Shown: positions 63,983-64,000 of the stretch, one piece after another
How the letters are laid out: every line of letters starts with the position of its first letter
Numbering within the stretch: position 1 is the stretch's first letter
Source: Parabacteroides sp. PFB2-10
GTDB lineage: Bacteria > Bacteroidota > Bacteroidia > Bacteroidales > Tannerellaceae
Direction of reading: 5' to 3'
Length of the DNA stretch: 64,000 nucleotides
Assembly: GCF_029893085.1 (NCBI RefSeq)
Contig: NZ_JARXWI010000004.1
Location: 186,001 to 250,000 of the forward strand
Position numbers and translations under genes: made by a program
Notes under the pieces: generated by a model
Databases searched by the model: none
What the model saw: the letters and a program-made list of their open reading frames with translations, nothing else
What the model was told of the DNA's origin: nothing

Positions 63983-64000
63983 TATTTTTATTTGCACCGT

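Noticed and set aside
1-64000. tRNA, rRNA or tmRNA genes
   Set aside because: None was recognised in the intergenic regions, and the recombinase element is not beside a tRNA-like sequence.

Overview
The window looks like a chromosome segment of an anaerobic Bacteroidales bacterium, closest in style to the Tannerellaceae/Porphyromonadaceae (Parabacteroides, Tannerella or Porphyromonas-like). The evidence is the Bacteroidetes-only type IX secretion block porP-gldK-gldL-gldM-gldN, gldH, the MurF-Alr fusion, DUF4290, DUF3109 and GSCFA proteins, an S46 dipeptidyl-peptidase, TonB receptor plus DUF4249 pairs, promoters of the form TTTG-N19/21-TAnnTTTG, and a near absence of Shine-Dalgarno sequences. 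No rRNA, tRNA or CRISPR array was found.

Layout. 1-4.6 kb: cell-shape operon mreC (5' cut by the window edge), mreD, PBP2, rodA, converging on gldH and a PSP1/RicT-like gene (4.6-6.4 kb). 6.9-15.7 kb: a single-strand cluster for B12-dependent glutamate fermentation by the methylaspartate route: glutamate mutase S, its MutL-type partner, glutamate mutase E, methylaspartate ammonia-lyase, an AtuA-like DUF1446 protein, a DUF4387 protein, a P-loop protein and a two-subunit class I fumarase/mesaconase. 15.9-21.8 kb: opposite-strand housekeeping run DUF4290-murA-rimM-M23 peptidase-dxr-rseP. 22.3-24.1 kb: BlaI/BlaR1-like sensor pair. 24.1-27.6 kb: murF-alr and a GSCFA gene. 27.9-34.4 kb: TonB receptor with DUF4249 lipoprotein, an S9 dipeptidyl peptidase, a YgjP-type metallopeptidase. 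34.5-44.2 kb: gpmI, DUF3109, a DUF2027/Smr protein, CYTH, cardiolipin synthase, DPP11-type S46 peptidase, a TPR-histidine kinase. 44.2-45.3 kb: prfB with its programmed +1 frameshift. 45.8-51.9 kb: T9SS core. 52-55.2 kb: HigBA toxin-antitoxin, trpS, mutY. 55.4-59.6 kb: HU, a 29-residue basic ribosome-type protein, RNase G, dnaK. 59.8-64 kb: the left end of an integrated element: double-HTH DNA-binding protein, tyrosine recombinase, membrane protein, and an AT-rich gene with a HEPN-type RNxxxH motif.

How it fits together. Secreted or periplasmic dipeptidyl peptidases (S9 and an acidic-specific S46 enzyme) would release Glu/Asp-containing dipeptides, and the methylaspartate cluster could ferment the glutamate. 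This suggests an amino-acid-fermenting lifestyle. The last known step, citramalate cleavage, has no classical enzyme here, and the DUF1446/DUF4387/P-loop trio sits where it would be expected.

Unexplained structure. A family of roughly 150-200 bp intergenic repeats, centred on CTCCCGGGAG and followed by a hairpin whose stem changes while staying self-complementary, occurs at four clear sites (15.8, 33.6, 45.6, 54.0 kb) and perhaps two decayed ones. Heptamer-built hairpins occur at three sites, one of which supplies the end of a gene. A 22-bp triple repeat closed by 14-bp inverted repeats lies at 21.9-22.0 kb.
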